A stretch of DNA of 64,000 bases, from assembly GCA_023052935.1 (NCBI GenBank), contig CM041293.1:147940968-148004967 (forward strand). Direction: 5' to 3'. Under the pieces are notes generated by a model that worked only from the letters and a program-made list of their open reading frames with translations, did not search any database and had not been told where the DNA came from. How positions within the stretch are numbered: the stretch's first letter is position 1; each line of letters begins with the position of its first letter. The position numbers were made by a program, and so were the translations under genes. Shown here piece by piece: positions 23,560-34,635 of the stretch. The DNA comes from Piezodorus guildinii (Eukaryota; Arthropoda; Insecta; Hemiptera; Pentatomidae).

Positions 23560-23873
23560 TAAAGATATGTCCAAGGGATCACTTGCAGCTGGGTGGCTAG
23601 CGTAACAGCCTCCCATGCCAAAGGTCACGGGTTAAAATCCGCAGGTGGTCCTAGGATTTTTTAATGGAAGTAAAAAATCCTTAGTTACGCCGTCCTTCGG
23701 AGGGGACCTTAAAGGGTGGTCCCGAGCCTGTGCGATGTCAAGTACTCGTTAAAGATCCCTATCCTAAACCTGGATAGGCAAAATTTAGGACTCCCACCGT
23801 AGCATCGTCCGATTAGCCATAGTAGCATAAAGTGACGTTAAATAAATAAATAAAATAAAATAAAGATATGTCC
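23560..23873 (+). mobile_element. SINE-1 copy 5 with 13-bp target duplication
   Basis: Body 23573-23860, flanked by TAAAGATATGTCC (23560-23572 and 23861-23873). It is among the best reference copies: A-box region GGGTGGCTAGCGTAACAGCC, B-box region GGGTTAAAATCC, the central 'gtggtcccgagcctgtgcga', 'gcataaagtgacgtt', and an (AATAA)n tail. It inserted immediately before a family K LINE fragment. Confidence 0.9.
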
Positions 23874-24230
23874 TCGGTACTCCAAAGAGGTCTAATTTAT
23901 ACGGCGAGTAAAAGTAGCTCATTCTTCCCATTTTCTAGTATTATACTTTTAATCAATCTTAAACTCCCAGGCTCCCTCCCTATGTTTACAGTTTTCTGCT
24001 ATTTAAATCGTCAGTCCCCTCCTTTGAAACAAGACCGCGCTATAATGACTTTTACATTCCTATCCATAGAACTATAACATTTAATAATTCCTTTCTTGTC
24101 TTTGCTATTCTAGAATTCCCTACCTACTCATATCCGTCAGGCTTCTTCTCTACCATTATTCAAGCCCTAGCTGTTCCAACTCCTTCTGTCTTCCCAAGAA
24201 CACGCTCAACTATGCTCGTATTTAAAATCA
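23874..24230 (+). pseudogene. LINE C-terminus fragment (family K)
   Basis: The plus strand shows NSLPTHIRQASSLPLFKP, read near 24115-24170, the 'LWNSLP' signature of LINE C-termini, preceded by PPLKQDRAIMTFTF in a neighbouring frame. Frameshifted and truncated. A T-rich 3' UTR probably runs on to about 24400. Confidence 0.6.
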
Positions 24231-24420
24231 AATATCTAGGTTCGAATAGAAGAAAAATTTTATTTATTCAATTTTTACTAAGTTTATCAGTTAATAATTT
24301 TTTTGTAGATATTTATCTATCAAAGGTTATTTATTTATTTTACTCTTTTGTTTTATTGTATACTTCTTATATTATTGTAAATCAGAATTTATTATGATCC
24401 TTTCGTCTTTCGGCCAGAGA

Positions 24421-25140
24421 CATTTTGTATCTTAATTGTACATATTTGTTGTTCTTAAGGAATCTTTTCCAAGGAAAATTTTTTTTTTTTATTCTATCCT
24501 TTTCAATATACAATAATTTAATTTTTTTTATATCAAGATTGAAATATATTTCTGTAAATATTATGAAAAACATGTAACAAGAATGATAAGAATTAAAGTA
24601 GAACATATTAATATAAATATGATATATGAAAATAACAAATATGTTAGTAGAAATATGATATTTGATTCGAAATAATTCAAATGTATACTACTCATTATCA
24701 AAACTGTAATGATGGTGTGAGAACTCGAAGCTTATTGCAAAATATTGAAAGTATGCTTTTCTTTCACCAGAATCATTAATGATTCTAACTCCCCTAATTT
24801 TTTTTTTTAAGCCTATTAGAATCTTTATTATTGTAGTTCTTCATAGCCTTTACGAATCATTACAAAACGGTATAATAAAGCCTTAAGCATCGTGGTTGTT
24901 GAGTAACTACTTAGGTAACCAACGAAGATAGCTATAATGTTTTTGCCACTGCTCATTATTATTTAAATTTTCATTCTTTTTTATTACAGTCATAAACTGG
25001 GGACTTCACAGAGAAAGTACATTAGTTCAGGAATTTCTAATTTTTTTATTGAATATTTTATATTGTAGACCGACGAGGCGAAAGTTCTGGAATTTATAGC
25101 AAATTCGTTTTTAGAATAATTTATTGATGGTTTTTTTTTT
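24421..25140. other. No assignable feature
   Basis: AT-rich with T runs; nothing coding. Confidence 0.5.
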
Positions 25141-25142
25141 TT

Positions 25143-25353
25143 ACGAAATAAATTATCAAATTAAAGCTTCAAAATTTTGATTTTGGGTTTCACTTCTTTT
25201 CCCTAATTCAAATAATATCAAGAAATTTAGTTCTATTCGTACTATAGGGTACATTTAATTTAAATATTTGGAAATTATTAGGTTTTCTACACGTTTAATA
25301 CCCTATAAATTGTGTTAAACCTGTAAATCTGAAGCTCTCGATTTAGTCAGATG

Positions 25354-25451
<98 letters not shown>

Positions 25452-26031
25452 GGCAGAGAGCAGAAATTGTTTTTTCACACCACTATTCTACGAGCACTGA
25501 AAGTACCAGAATAAAATATAATTTCTTTCTCTCGTACTTGAATTAATTTTCTTTATTGAACTAAATAATTATTATTATTATGATGTTTTGTATTTTTCAC
25601 GAAATAATTTATTAAAATAAAAGCTTCAAAATTTCGATTTTGGGTTTCACTAATTCAAATAATATCAAGAAATTTAGTTCTATTCGTACTATAGGGTACA
25701 TTTAATTTAAATATTTGGAAATTATTAGGTTTTCTACACGTTTAATATCCTATAAATTGTATTGATGTTTGAAATTTTTTGTGTGAATTGGTATTTGGAT
25801 GTGTCGATTTTTTCTTCTACAACCCTAGATATTTAAACTTGTATATCTGAAGATCTCTGATTTAATTAGAGGAATTATTTTTTTTTTTTTTTTTTTTTTT
25901 TTGGCAGAGACCAGAATTTGTTTTTTCACACCACTGTTATTCTACGAGCACTGAAAGTACCAGAATAAAATATAATTTATTTCTCATCGTCCTTGAATTA
26001 ATTTTCTTTGTTGAACTGAATAATTATTAAA
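25143..26031. repeat. Tandem duplication, ~456-bp period, with T runs
   Basis: Unit 1 (from 25143) and unit 2 (from 25599) share long blocks: 'aaagcttcaaaatttt/cgattttgg', 'actatagggtacatttaa', 'aggttttctacacgttta', 'gagcactgaaagtaccag'. Each unit has a T run at the same place: 95 T in unit 1 (25356-25450) and 25 in unit 2 (25878-25902). Unit 2 has an extra ~70 bp before its T run. Confidence 0.9.
25356..25450. repeat. 95-base poly-T
   Basis: Uninterrupted T run inside unit 1 of the tandem duplication. Its length may be inexact, since such runs are hard to sequence. Confidence 0.85.
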
Positions 26032-26768
26032 TATTAAGTACGCAATAGTTTTAATTTTTTTTCTTTTGATTGTCCATGAATGTTTGTGCTGAAGGTTCTT
26101 GACGTGTAGACTAACAAATAAAGTTATCAGTATGCCTTTTGTTATGTATATCTTTTGTTAAGCTGCCTCATTTGAATTTTTTTGTCTAATCAGTGGTAAA
26201 ATACGGAACTGTTTATTTTATATCCCAATCTTAATGTAACACAGCTTAAATATATGGTGAATTACAATACACAAATATATTCTATAAAGGTAATTAATCA
26301 AATTAGATATTTCCAAAAATATTTGGAAATTTATCACATAAATTTCACTATATGCTCTACATTTTTTTCAGTCTTTTTTGACACGTTCTATCTCTGTAGG
26401 TGTTTACTTGATTCAAAATTTACATGACAGTTTTCGCTCTAACATTTAATGCAAACTATTTTTGTTGCATAGCATTTGTCGCTAATACCAACCGTTGATG
26501 GGCAATATTGGTTTAAATTAAAAAAATAGTAATGTACCAATGTTTAAATGTACATGGATGATTAAACATTTATTTTTTAGTTGATTATTCTTTTATTACC
26601 TTATGTACTTCATCGATTCTCCTGTGCACAAACTCCCTACTTTTCCTGCTAATTAGAACACTCTTAACGTGCAATGCACTTGCATTACATGCACTTTAAG
26701 AGACAGCTATAAGAGCAATCAAGACTTCAATTCGACCACAAACCTGCATTTTCTAGGGATAAGAAAAA
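26032..26768. other. No assignable feature
   Basis: AT-rich. A small nested repeat of TGCA/GCAC words lies near 26672-26697. Confidence 0.4.
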
Positions 26769-26769
26769 A

Positions 26770-27740
26770 AAAATCACACACACGACTTTCACTTACCTCC
26801 GTTGTTAAAATCAATTTTAGAAGTTTTTAAATACATTTAGAGATTAAAATAAATTGTTAAAATTACATTCATACAATATTTACAATATACACATACAAAA
26901 GAATACAATATTTACAAATAAACATACAAAAGGATACAATATTTACAATATATACATACAAAAGGAGTTTTATTGAATATTCAATTATATTATTATCTAC
27001 GACAATCAGTTTGTTTTATTAGCTTTTCATCACCCTTAGTTAACCCTTATAATTTGTATATATAATAGTATTTTTCTAAAATCCTTAGCTTTCTGACGGA
27101 TTATTGTACATCTATATTTCTGATGTAATTTTCAAAAAAAAAAAAAAAAAAAAAAAAATCTTATAAAAAATTATTTTTGCACTTTTCTCCTTTAGTTGTT
27201 CATCAAATTCACTCAAATTACACGTTCAGCCGTCATTTATCAATTCTAATAAGATGATATGCCTTATTTTTTTAAATCTACAAAATTAAAGGTACTTCAA
27301 AGGAAACAAATTTGAAATATCGGCATTTAAGCACTGTCAGACTATTTCAATTGGAATTAAACTACATGATATTAAAGCCCGTCCAATTTTACATCGATAT
27401 AGCGAGTTAATTAAAATCGTTTGCGCCGTTTTTTTAGAAATCGTAAAAAGGTGCAAAATGCAAAGTATAAACTGGCCCATCAGGTTAGCCGATTTTGATG
27501 AAAAATTGGCTGTAACATCGCGAGCGTATAGTTGTCTTAAATTGAAATTTCAGTTTCGTACGACTTACGGCTTTTGCGCTAGACTTACCACACATGGACA
27601 CACAGACCTTTTTTTGGGACTTGGGCATTTGGACTCAGGGGACCCTAAAACGTGTATTTCCGTTGATAACTGGAATTCAAAAATTTTCGCGATCGCAATT
27701 CCTTACTATATATTCATATATAGGTAAATAAAAGTAAATT
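26770..27740 (-). repeat. rep900 copy, near full length
   Basis: Minus-strand copy from ATCACACACACGACTTTCAC to ATATAGGTAAATAAAAGTAA. It contains a short local expansion of 'acaatatttacaatatacatacaaaag' units (26875-26965, cited as a landmark) and a poly-A run (27134-27158). The 89-codon frame at 27458-27727 is just an open path through the element and matches no protein known to me. Confidence 0.8.
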
Positions 27741-27890
27741 GATTATTTTCAGTAAATATGTATATTTCCAGAAAACATAATATGGTTTAATTTTGAAGAA
27801 TCCAGAAATGGCTTTATACATAGGTGATAGTCTTAAATAACATAATTTTACTTTTATCTGTTTTTTTATATGATCATCCATAACATATAA

Positions 27891-28110
27891 TTAAATTTCA
27901 TCTTCATAACTTTCGAACGACTTTCGGTTAAATAACATAACAGACACGCGATGAGTTTCGTTTAAGCTTGAACAGTACTTGCAGTCATTACTCGAAGCAA
28001 CTAAGATGTTACTGGACTTACGCAAGACGCAACGCCACGCATATTGAGCCCTTAAGCGCAATTTACTGTCATTTAAGAGCAGTTGCGCATCTCGTATAGC
28101 TTTCACTGAT
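27891..28110 (-). other. Coding-like patch of unknown origin
   Basis: A minus-strand frame with balanced codon composition, including AIRDAQLLLNDSKLRLRAQY and CKYCSSLNETHRVSVMLF. The local G+C is higher than in the flanks. It could be an exon or an old mobile-element piece. I do not recognise it. Confidence 0.25.
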
Positions 28111-28477
28111 ACACGGAGGTACGTGCATTCTTTTGTAATATGGCCATGCTTTATTTTATTCCGTGGAATTTAGACCTCCGGAGACCTCGTGAATGGTAAG
28201 GGTTTTTTTAACATCTAGTTTGTGACCACTTTTTTTTTTTTCATCATCCTTTATTTTTTAATTCCACATCTGTAAGCGTATGCTGCTGTAAGCAGTTGAT
28301 AGGTGTTAACCTCTCATATCATTTAAATACTTAATTAATGACAATAGTACATATATTACGAATTCATTAAAACCAAACTGTACGAATCAATCTAAAGCTC
28401 CCAATTATACTTGTTATTTATTATTGTATTATGATTAATTTATTTGATTATTTTTCTTCTGTAATATAATTTTTTTT

Positions 28478-29160
28478 TTCCATTTATTGAGATTTACAAC
28501 AGTATTAGTAAATACATCAAGTAAATTAGCTGTCAGATAATATACATGAAAAATTGATGAAGAGAAAATGCCCATTGGCATCACTCCACTATGAATCTAA
28601 ACTAGAAGGTCTCGAGGCCATCTCTTTTCAGGCGCTGCGGAGGATTGTCAGGAATAGAAGAGGAAGGAAGCATTGAAACTAGTGGGTTAAGAGTGGGAGT
28701 GGAGTTTGTCACTGAAGGATTGATACCTGGTTCGGGCCAAATCAGCTACAAAGGGAATATTAAGGTCGTTATGGATGAGCTTGTTCGTGACAAAATAAGA
28801 AGCGTTGAGGATTTTTCGAAGGATTTTGGATTGTAAGGATTAAGGACGGGAAGAATTCGGTGGTTTTGCAGAGCCCCATAGCTCAACTCCGTAAGTCCAG
28901 ATAGGTGTTATGATGATCATGTAGAAGAGTCTTTTGTAGTAAAGTGGAAGTTTAGAGCATTTGTCTAGTAAGTGTTGAAGTAACCGAAAGCGGCGAGCAG
29001 TTTCTTGTCGTTTCAGTCTAGTGTGCGGATTCCATGATAGACGTTTGTCAAGTAGAAGTCCTAGGTAATGGATCTGTTCAACTGGAACAAGCGGAGTATT
29101 ATTAAAGGATACTGTAGGACAGGATGTCATAGGTTTACGAGAGGGTAAAAGTTATTTGGT
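28478..29160 (-). pseudogene. Jockey-like LINE C-terminus and 3' UTR (family J)
   Basis: The frame 28840-29130 (minus) reads VSFNNTPLVPVEQIHYLGLL, DKRLSWNPHTRLK and TPIWTYGVELWGSAKPPNSS. The sequence continues after a frameshift with 'KILRKILNA...YFVTNKLIHNDL'-like residues, then the 3' UTR 'tattgagatttacaacagta'. It is the best preserved copy of family J here, still 5'-truncated and frameshifted. Confidence 0.85.
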
Positions 29161-29334
29161 AGGAATATCAAAATTAAATTATGTTTCTCAGTCCATTTAT
29201 TAGCCTTCTCCATACATCAACTATGCACTGTTATGAGTAATATCTTTAAAATAACAATATTTTTCGACGACAAACAGTTCTAGACAGTTCTAGCATTGGC
29301 TAGATTCTCCACTCACGTGATGTATGCTTGTGAA

Positions 29335-29546
29335 TTGTATATAGGTATGAGTGACTTTTGCATATATTTTATTGATTTTGTTTTTTATATATGTATATTG
29401 TATTATTATTATATACATTTATTGTTTTGTACATATCGTGTGAATGTAGTATGAATGTTGTACTTTATCACTATTAAAAATGTCCTAAATTGGACATATT
29501 GTAATATTACTCAATAAAGAATTGTTTCTTTCAAAAAAAAAAAAAA
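29335..29546 (+). repeat. LINE 3' UTR with poly-A (family K subtype)
   Basis: Plus-strand tail: 'tcctaaattggacatattgt', a CAATAAAG polyadenylation-like signal, then an A run at 29536-29549. Confidence 0.7.
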
Positions 29547-30980
29547 ATGATCCTTTGTAATTGGCTAAAAAAAAAATACTGTCTTAAAATTTGTGGTCTT
29601 ACTTTTCAAGATACGTAGAATCTGAATAGCTAATACACAAATTCTCCCCGTGGAAAAAAAAATGACTAGAATCGGTTAAGAAATAGAAGATATATTGTGT
29701 TTTGAAATTAGCAGCGGTTATTCATCATTTGATCCCTTTTTATATTGGTTTTTTTGGTAAATTAAGAAAGTAATTTGGAAATAATAATCCATTGTGTAAT
29801 AATTTTCAGGTTTTTTAAAAATGTATAATTAGCTCATTTTATGTTAAATTAATGTTTGAGTTCATGTAAATAAATTCACTAAATATATTTAAAGATAGAA
29901 ACGAAAACGTTCCTGGTATTTTCTTACTTAAACCTGGATTTTTCGCTCTCGATAAGGTTTTAATATTTCAAACACGCTGGCATTCAAACATAAAGTTACG
30001 CTAGCTAGCAGGAGCTAAATATAAAAACTAAACATTTTACTAAATCAATCGTAAATATTTCAATCTTCCATCAGCTTTATCTTAAGGAAACCGACGCTCT
30101 TAAAAAATACCGTTGCGAATCGTACCTGAGGCCACGTCAACACGGATGCCGGTCATTTGCATGTAGAGCGCTATCCCGGATTCCTCAAAATGAAGGAGAA
30201 TAAGTAACTCGGGGAACTGTAATGCAGATTGCTAGGTCATAAAAAGGCAATAGAAAAGAAGATGGTACCGGGATAAAAAAAATACGTAAGTAGGAAACTA
30301 AAGAGACTAGCATTAAATATTCATTAGAGAGGTAATGGATGAAGAGGATCCAGCCTGGAGATGTTCCATGAGATAGCAGCTCTGTGTAACTGTACTGTCC
30401 CGCTGGAGGCTCCAGGCCTCTTTGGACTACTTCAGTTCCGCACGGAATTTCATCGCCATATCCTCTACAAAAAGATATATGGCAGCGCATAGGAAAAATA
30501 AAGTTTTACTGATTGCGAAGTATAATTTTTTCAATTGTTTATTTTTTAACTTTATTTACAATGCAATAATTAAACTCATACAAACTTATTGCTCACGGAT
30601 TTATGACCAATAAGAAAAAACCGCATTCAATTTTCTCCAAATTTTTAAAACTCACAACTACACCTTGGTGTGTAAACAACATAACTCTAAATACGGGTTT
30701 ACAACCAAAAAAGAAACTCTATATTTCCGGTTTCTGTTGGAAGATATATTTCATGTCTGTTGGAAGACCGAAAAGAACTTGGATGAGAGATCCCTCTGGT
30801 TAATTACAGCCAAGGAAAAGGTTCTGCTGGACACTATCGTCCCCCATCCCTATCATGTCTGCTGCTATATTTTCCCCTAGAATATTTGCTTATTGTCATT
30901 TATCTTCTGTCAATCACGATAAAAATGAAGAAAACAAATATTTAATGTAAAAATATTTCAAAAGAAATTTTCGAAAAATT
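29547..30980. other. No assignable gene
   Basis: AT-rich, with a more balanced patch at 30110-30480. A 101-codon minus-strand frame and short plus-strand frames (one containing GRPKRTWMRDP, a weak LINE-like motif near 30760) are not convincing. Confidence 0.35.
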
Positions 30981-31621
30981 TTCCTTAAAGAAATTACCTT
31001 CAGGGCATACTTTTGAACACGTAGAGAAATTCAAGTATTTAGGTTCAATGATAACAAGAAAAAATGAAATCCAGGAAGAAATAAAGTTCCGGTTAAAGGT
31101 GGGAAATGCGTGTTATTATTCAGTTGCTAAATGTCTTAGCTCGCGGCTTCTGTCTAAAAACTTAAAGGTTAGAATTTATAAAACTATTATTCTTCCGACG
31201 GTTCTTTACGGATGTGAAACGTGGCCACTTACTTTGAAGGATGAACAACGGCTTAAGGTTTTCGAAAATATTTGGTCCGAAGAGAGATGAGGCCACTGGG
31301 GAGTTTAGAAGGTTGCACAACGCGGAATTGCTGAGTTTGTACCCTGTGAATATAATTGAGTTGATAGCATCGCGGAGACTCAAATGGGCGCGTAAAGTTG
31401 TTGGGCCCGGTGAGGAACCGATTCCGAGAAAGTTGGTATTCACTGAACCGACTGGTAGGAGTCCGAAGCGTCGATAGGAGGATTGCATTAAGGCTGATCT
31501 CGGGGGCTTGAGCTTGACCGGTGAACATTGGACGAGTCTGTGCAGGAGAAGTTTGGTGGTATCGGCATCGAACCTTCGGGTTCGGTAAGCCTATTATTAT
31601 TATTATTATTTCCTTAAAGAA
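30981..31621 (+). mobile_element. 5'-truncated LINE (family R) with target duplication
   Basis: Body about 30994-31608, flanked by TTTCCTTAAAGAA (30981-30993 and 31609-31621; the first two bases of the right copy may belong to the tail). The tail is (ATT)n. It carries the family R C-terminal region: EIQEEIKFRLKVGNACYYSV, LPTVLYGCETWPLTLKDEQR, then a shift near 31270 and KIFGPKRDEATGEFRRLHN. A stop near 31477 (after SPKRR) and a second frame complete the remnant. LINE homology begins at about 31001 (TTCAGGGCATAC). Confidence 0.85.
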
Positions 31622-31747
31622 TACATTCATTTACAGAAAATACTGGTCAGTTTTTTTATTTTTTGTTTTTTTTCTTCATATTTATTATACTCGAATAAAT
31701 GATACATTGGTAACAGTGAAAAAACAATTAAACTTACCTATAATGTA

Positions 31748-32061
31748 ATTTAATGTACATTTCGTTTGTTTATTTATTTAACGTCCATTTATGCTGCTGT
31801 AGCTAATCGGACGATGTTCCAATGGGTGTCCTAAATTTTGCATATCGAGGTTTAATTAGGATAGGAATCTTTAACGAGTACCTGACATCACAGAGTCTCG
31901 GGACCACCTTTTAACGTCCCCTCCGAAGGACGGTATAACAAAGAATTTTGTAGTGCCATTAAAAAATCCTAGGGCCACCTGCGGGTTTGAACCCGGTACC
32001 TTGGGTATAGAAGGCTGTTATGCTAACCACCATGCTAAAGGTAACCCCATTTAATGTACAT
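31748..32061 (-). mobile_element. SINE-1 copy 6 with 13-bp target duplication
   Basis: Body 31761-32048, flanked by ATTTAATGTACAT (31748-31760 and 32049-32061). On the minus strand the B box is a clear GGTTCAAACCC and the A-box region reads TGGTTAGCATAACAGCC. The tail is at the left (TTTGTTTATTTATTTAAC). One of the most complete copies. Confidence 0.9.
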
Positions 32062-32400
32062 GAAATGTCGTGGTAGACCTTAAAAACCTAAACGTTTCTA
32101 AAAAATTCAATAAAGATAGAAATCATCATAATCGAACCTAAAATAAAATATCTCATTTTTCACCTCATATTCTTGAGTTGCATTGAGTTCTTGAGTTGAA
32201 TTACTCTTCACATACTAAGGTGTTTCTAATAATATATAACTTAGTTAAAACTTATGTAATGATTTATGTGATGATTTATCGTTCTTAAAATACGTGAAAT
32301 CACTCCCATTTCTGCAGTATTGTTCTGCGTAAAAAAACACTTAGTATACTAAAGATATTTCTGGAAGGAATTATTCCGAGTGGCGATCATTAAATGAAAC
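32062..32400. other. No assignable feature
   Basis: AT-rich with no motif. Confidence 0.4.
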
Positions 32401-32429
32401 AACTAAATAGTTTCAACCATTTATTGTTT

Positions 32430-32472
32430 GCCAACGTTTCGACCCCTATTGTGGGTCATCATCAGGGCTAAA
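32430..32472 (-). ncRNA. Hammerhead ribozyme motif (type I, minimal stem III)
   Basis: Read on the minus strand: AGCC, then CTGATGA (32465-32459), one extra base, stem II (GACCC with GGGTC), GAAAC (32440-32436), cleavage triplet GTT (32435-32433) and GGC. AGCC and GGC give a three-pair stem I. All invariant core bases are present and the triplet fits NUH. There is no opposed partner close by. It is probably a relic of a Penelope-like element terminal segment. Confidence 0.7.
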
Positions 32473-33001
32473 AAGATACAAAAAATGTACAATTTAAAAT
32501 AAGATTAAATATACTATTTTAAAAACTATTGCGCTAGAGAATGTCAATATTATAACATACAAGAACCTTACTAATTCCTTCCAGTAATTCTCCACGGTCA
32601 ACTAATTATATCCACAATGACTAAAGGTATTTGTTCATACCTGAGATTTAATTAGTTTTATGATGGGGAACTAGCCCTAAAGAAGCGGCTTTGATGTCTA
32701 CTACAGGAAACTATGTAAACTGTCATATAAATATGGGTTTTAAACATGTCTGAATATATAAATATAAAGAAATATTTTGAGGTGTCTCTTCTAAGATAAT
32801 TAACCTCCATGAAATGTTATTATTTATCATTTCTACGTGCCGAATCACGTTACTGGTTGTTTGAAAAAATAAAATGTTTACTTCTCGACACGATGGATCT
32901 CGTTTTGTAATTAATGTCTCAATGTTAAGCCTGATTTTAAAAAAAAATGATTGAATTAAATAAATAATGCTAAAAGCGTCCCTCCCCTTTTCTTTTTCTC
33001 A

Positions 33002-33190
33002 CTACCGATTTGGAAAAGGTTTAGCCATGACATTAGCCGCCATTATCAATAATGCATGAGAGGTGTAGAGCAGTGTGTCATCGGATCCCACCCTTTTGGA
33101 CAAGTTGGCTTCCATTCTGCTAATCGCTAGGGCCACCTTAGTACCTTTGATTTCCCTCAAGTTGGGGGAAAATAGTTCTAATAAAATTTA
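33002..33190 (-). other. Possible terminal exon or coding relic
   Basis: The minus strand is open for about 60 codons to a TAG at 33004-33002, with a protein-like composition: LREIKGTKVALAISRMEANL, then SKRVGSDDTLLYTSHALLIM and AANVMAKPFPNR. The upstream edge near 33180 reads TTTTATTAG, a plausible 3' splice site. G+C is higher than in the flanks. I do not recognise the family; a host terminal exon or an old mobile-element piece are both possible. Confidence 0.3.
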
Positions 33191-33284
33191 ATGTATCATT
33201 GACATACCGTAAAAAAAAAAAATTGATTTTAGTGTAAATCTAATGAAGCCCAGTGCCGATTGCTTCTCCAGCTTATCATTTTCT

Positions 33285-33760
33285 GCTTATCATTTATTGA
33301 AATTTACAACTGTATTAGTTAATACATCAAGTAAATTAGCTAACAGAAATGTCTCGGAGGCCATCTTCTTTTCAGATGCCTCGGAGGATCGTCAGTAATG
33401 GAAGAGGAAGCAAGGATTGAAACTAGTGGGTTAGAGTGGAAGTGGAGTTTTTCATGGACGGGTTGATACCTGATTCGGGCTAAATCAGCAACATATGGGA
33501 TATTAAGGTGTTATGTATAAGTTTATTCGTGACAAAGTAAAGAGCATTGAGGATTTTTTGAAGGATTTTGGATTGTAAGAATTGAATACGGAAAGAATTT
33601 AATGGTTTATTAGAGCCCCAGAACTCAACTTCTTAAGTCCAGATAGGCCTTATGATGGTGATATAGATGAGCATATTGTAAATAAGTGGAAGGTTAGAGC
33701 GTCTGTCCAGTAAGGGTTTAAGTAAGCGAAAGCGACGGGCAGTCTTGTTTGCGTACTGAG
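33285..33760 (-). pseudogene. Jockey-like LINE 3' end (family J)
   Basis: 3' UTR 'tattgaaatttacaactgta', then the decayed C-terminal region, colinear with the copy at 28.5-29.1 kb ('gaggccatcttcttttcaga', 'ggattttggattgtaagaat'). Multiple frame breaks. Confidence 0.75.
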
Positions 33761-33764
33761 TTGC

Positions 33765-34525
33765 GTTAAAAATCAAAAAAACGTAATATATTCTTGCTAA
33801 GTGCACTTCTCTTTACGAAGAACTGATAATCACTAAGCGATAAACTCTAAGTCGGTCAAAAAATGTTTTTTTAAGACATAAATAGCATCAAGTTTAAATT
33901 ACAGCGAAGTAAGGTACGGTCACTTGTGTAAAAATAAAAATATGTTTTTTAATTTTTGCATTCCAACCAAGTAACTATCTATTGAATGGATTAAAGTCCA
34001 TAAAATGTATCAAGGGAAAATCTTCACACTTGCATTCATTACAAAGATATTAAGGCCAAGGAAATCCTAATCCCTCACTCGTTAATCCGTCATTGCCTTA
34101 AGAAACAAAGCAGTATGTATTCAGGAGCGCTTTCAAAACTAAAAATTACTATTGTTAGATAATAAAGGGGTCTTATAAACGTCGCCCGGTGGTTTACTGT
34201 TACAACCTTCCGAGATCGTAACTCCAATGTCGCTCGCAATAAGTCCTGCCGGCCTCGAGCCTTTGGGTCTACTAAGCATTCAGCCAAAGCGCCCTTTCTA
34301 ATGCTCAGGGTGACACTGTCGTACTTAGCAAATTATCCCTATGACTAATTGTATTCTCTGATTCATCTTTATTGAGCTCTCCGGGGCTTTATATAATGTG
34401 TTACTTTTTTGTTCGTAAGAGCTTACCACAAGAATGCTTGACATCATTGTCAACTTAATAATACGTTATTATAAAAAAACAGAAAACGGTTGCTTTAGTG
34501 TTTCTCTCAAAATTGAAATTGATAT
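33765..34525. other. Unassigned, with a GC-richer patch
   Basis: The first part is AT-rich. 34160-34330 is more balanced and includes a 65-codon minus-strand frame (CLVDPKARGRQDLLRATLEL) that I do not recognise. Confidence 0.3.
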
Positions 34526-34526
34526 A

Positions 34527-34575
34527 AATAACGGAGGTAAGTGAAAGGCGAGTGTTGCGCGCCCCAGATTTTCAA
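34527..34575 (+). repeat. rep900 right-end relic
   Basis: Only the right terminus is clear: ACGGAGGTAAGTGAAAGGCG, then GTGTTGCGCGCCCCAGATTTT. Confidence 0.7.
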
Positions 34576-34635
34576 CCATCTATGTCCGTTTAGACATCAG
34601 TAAATTGGTACCTTTTTTCATCAAAACTAATATAC

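Noticed and set aside
27458..27727. 89-codon plus-strand frame as a small gene.
   Set aside because: It lies entirely within a rep900 copy, and the corresponding frames in other copies are broken.
34160..34330. rRNA or mitochondrial pseudogene in the GC-richer patch.
   Set aside because: No conserved rRNA blocks could be recognised on either strand.
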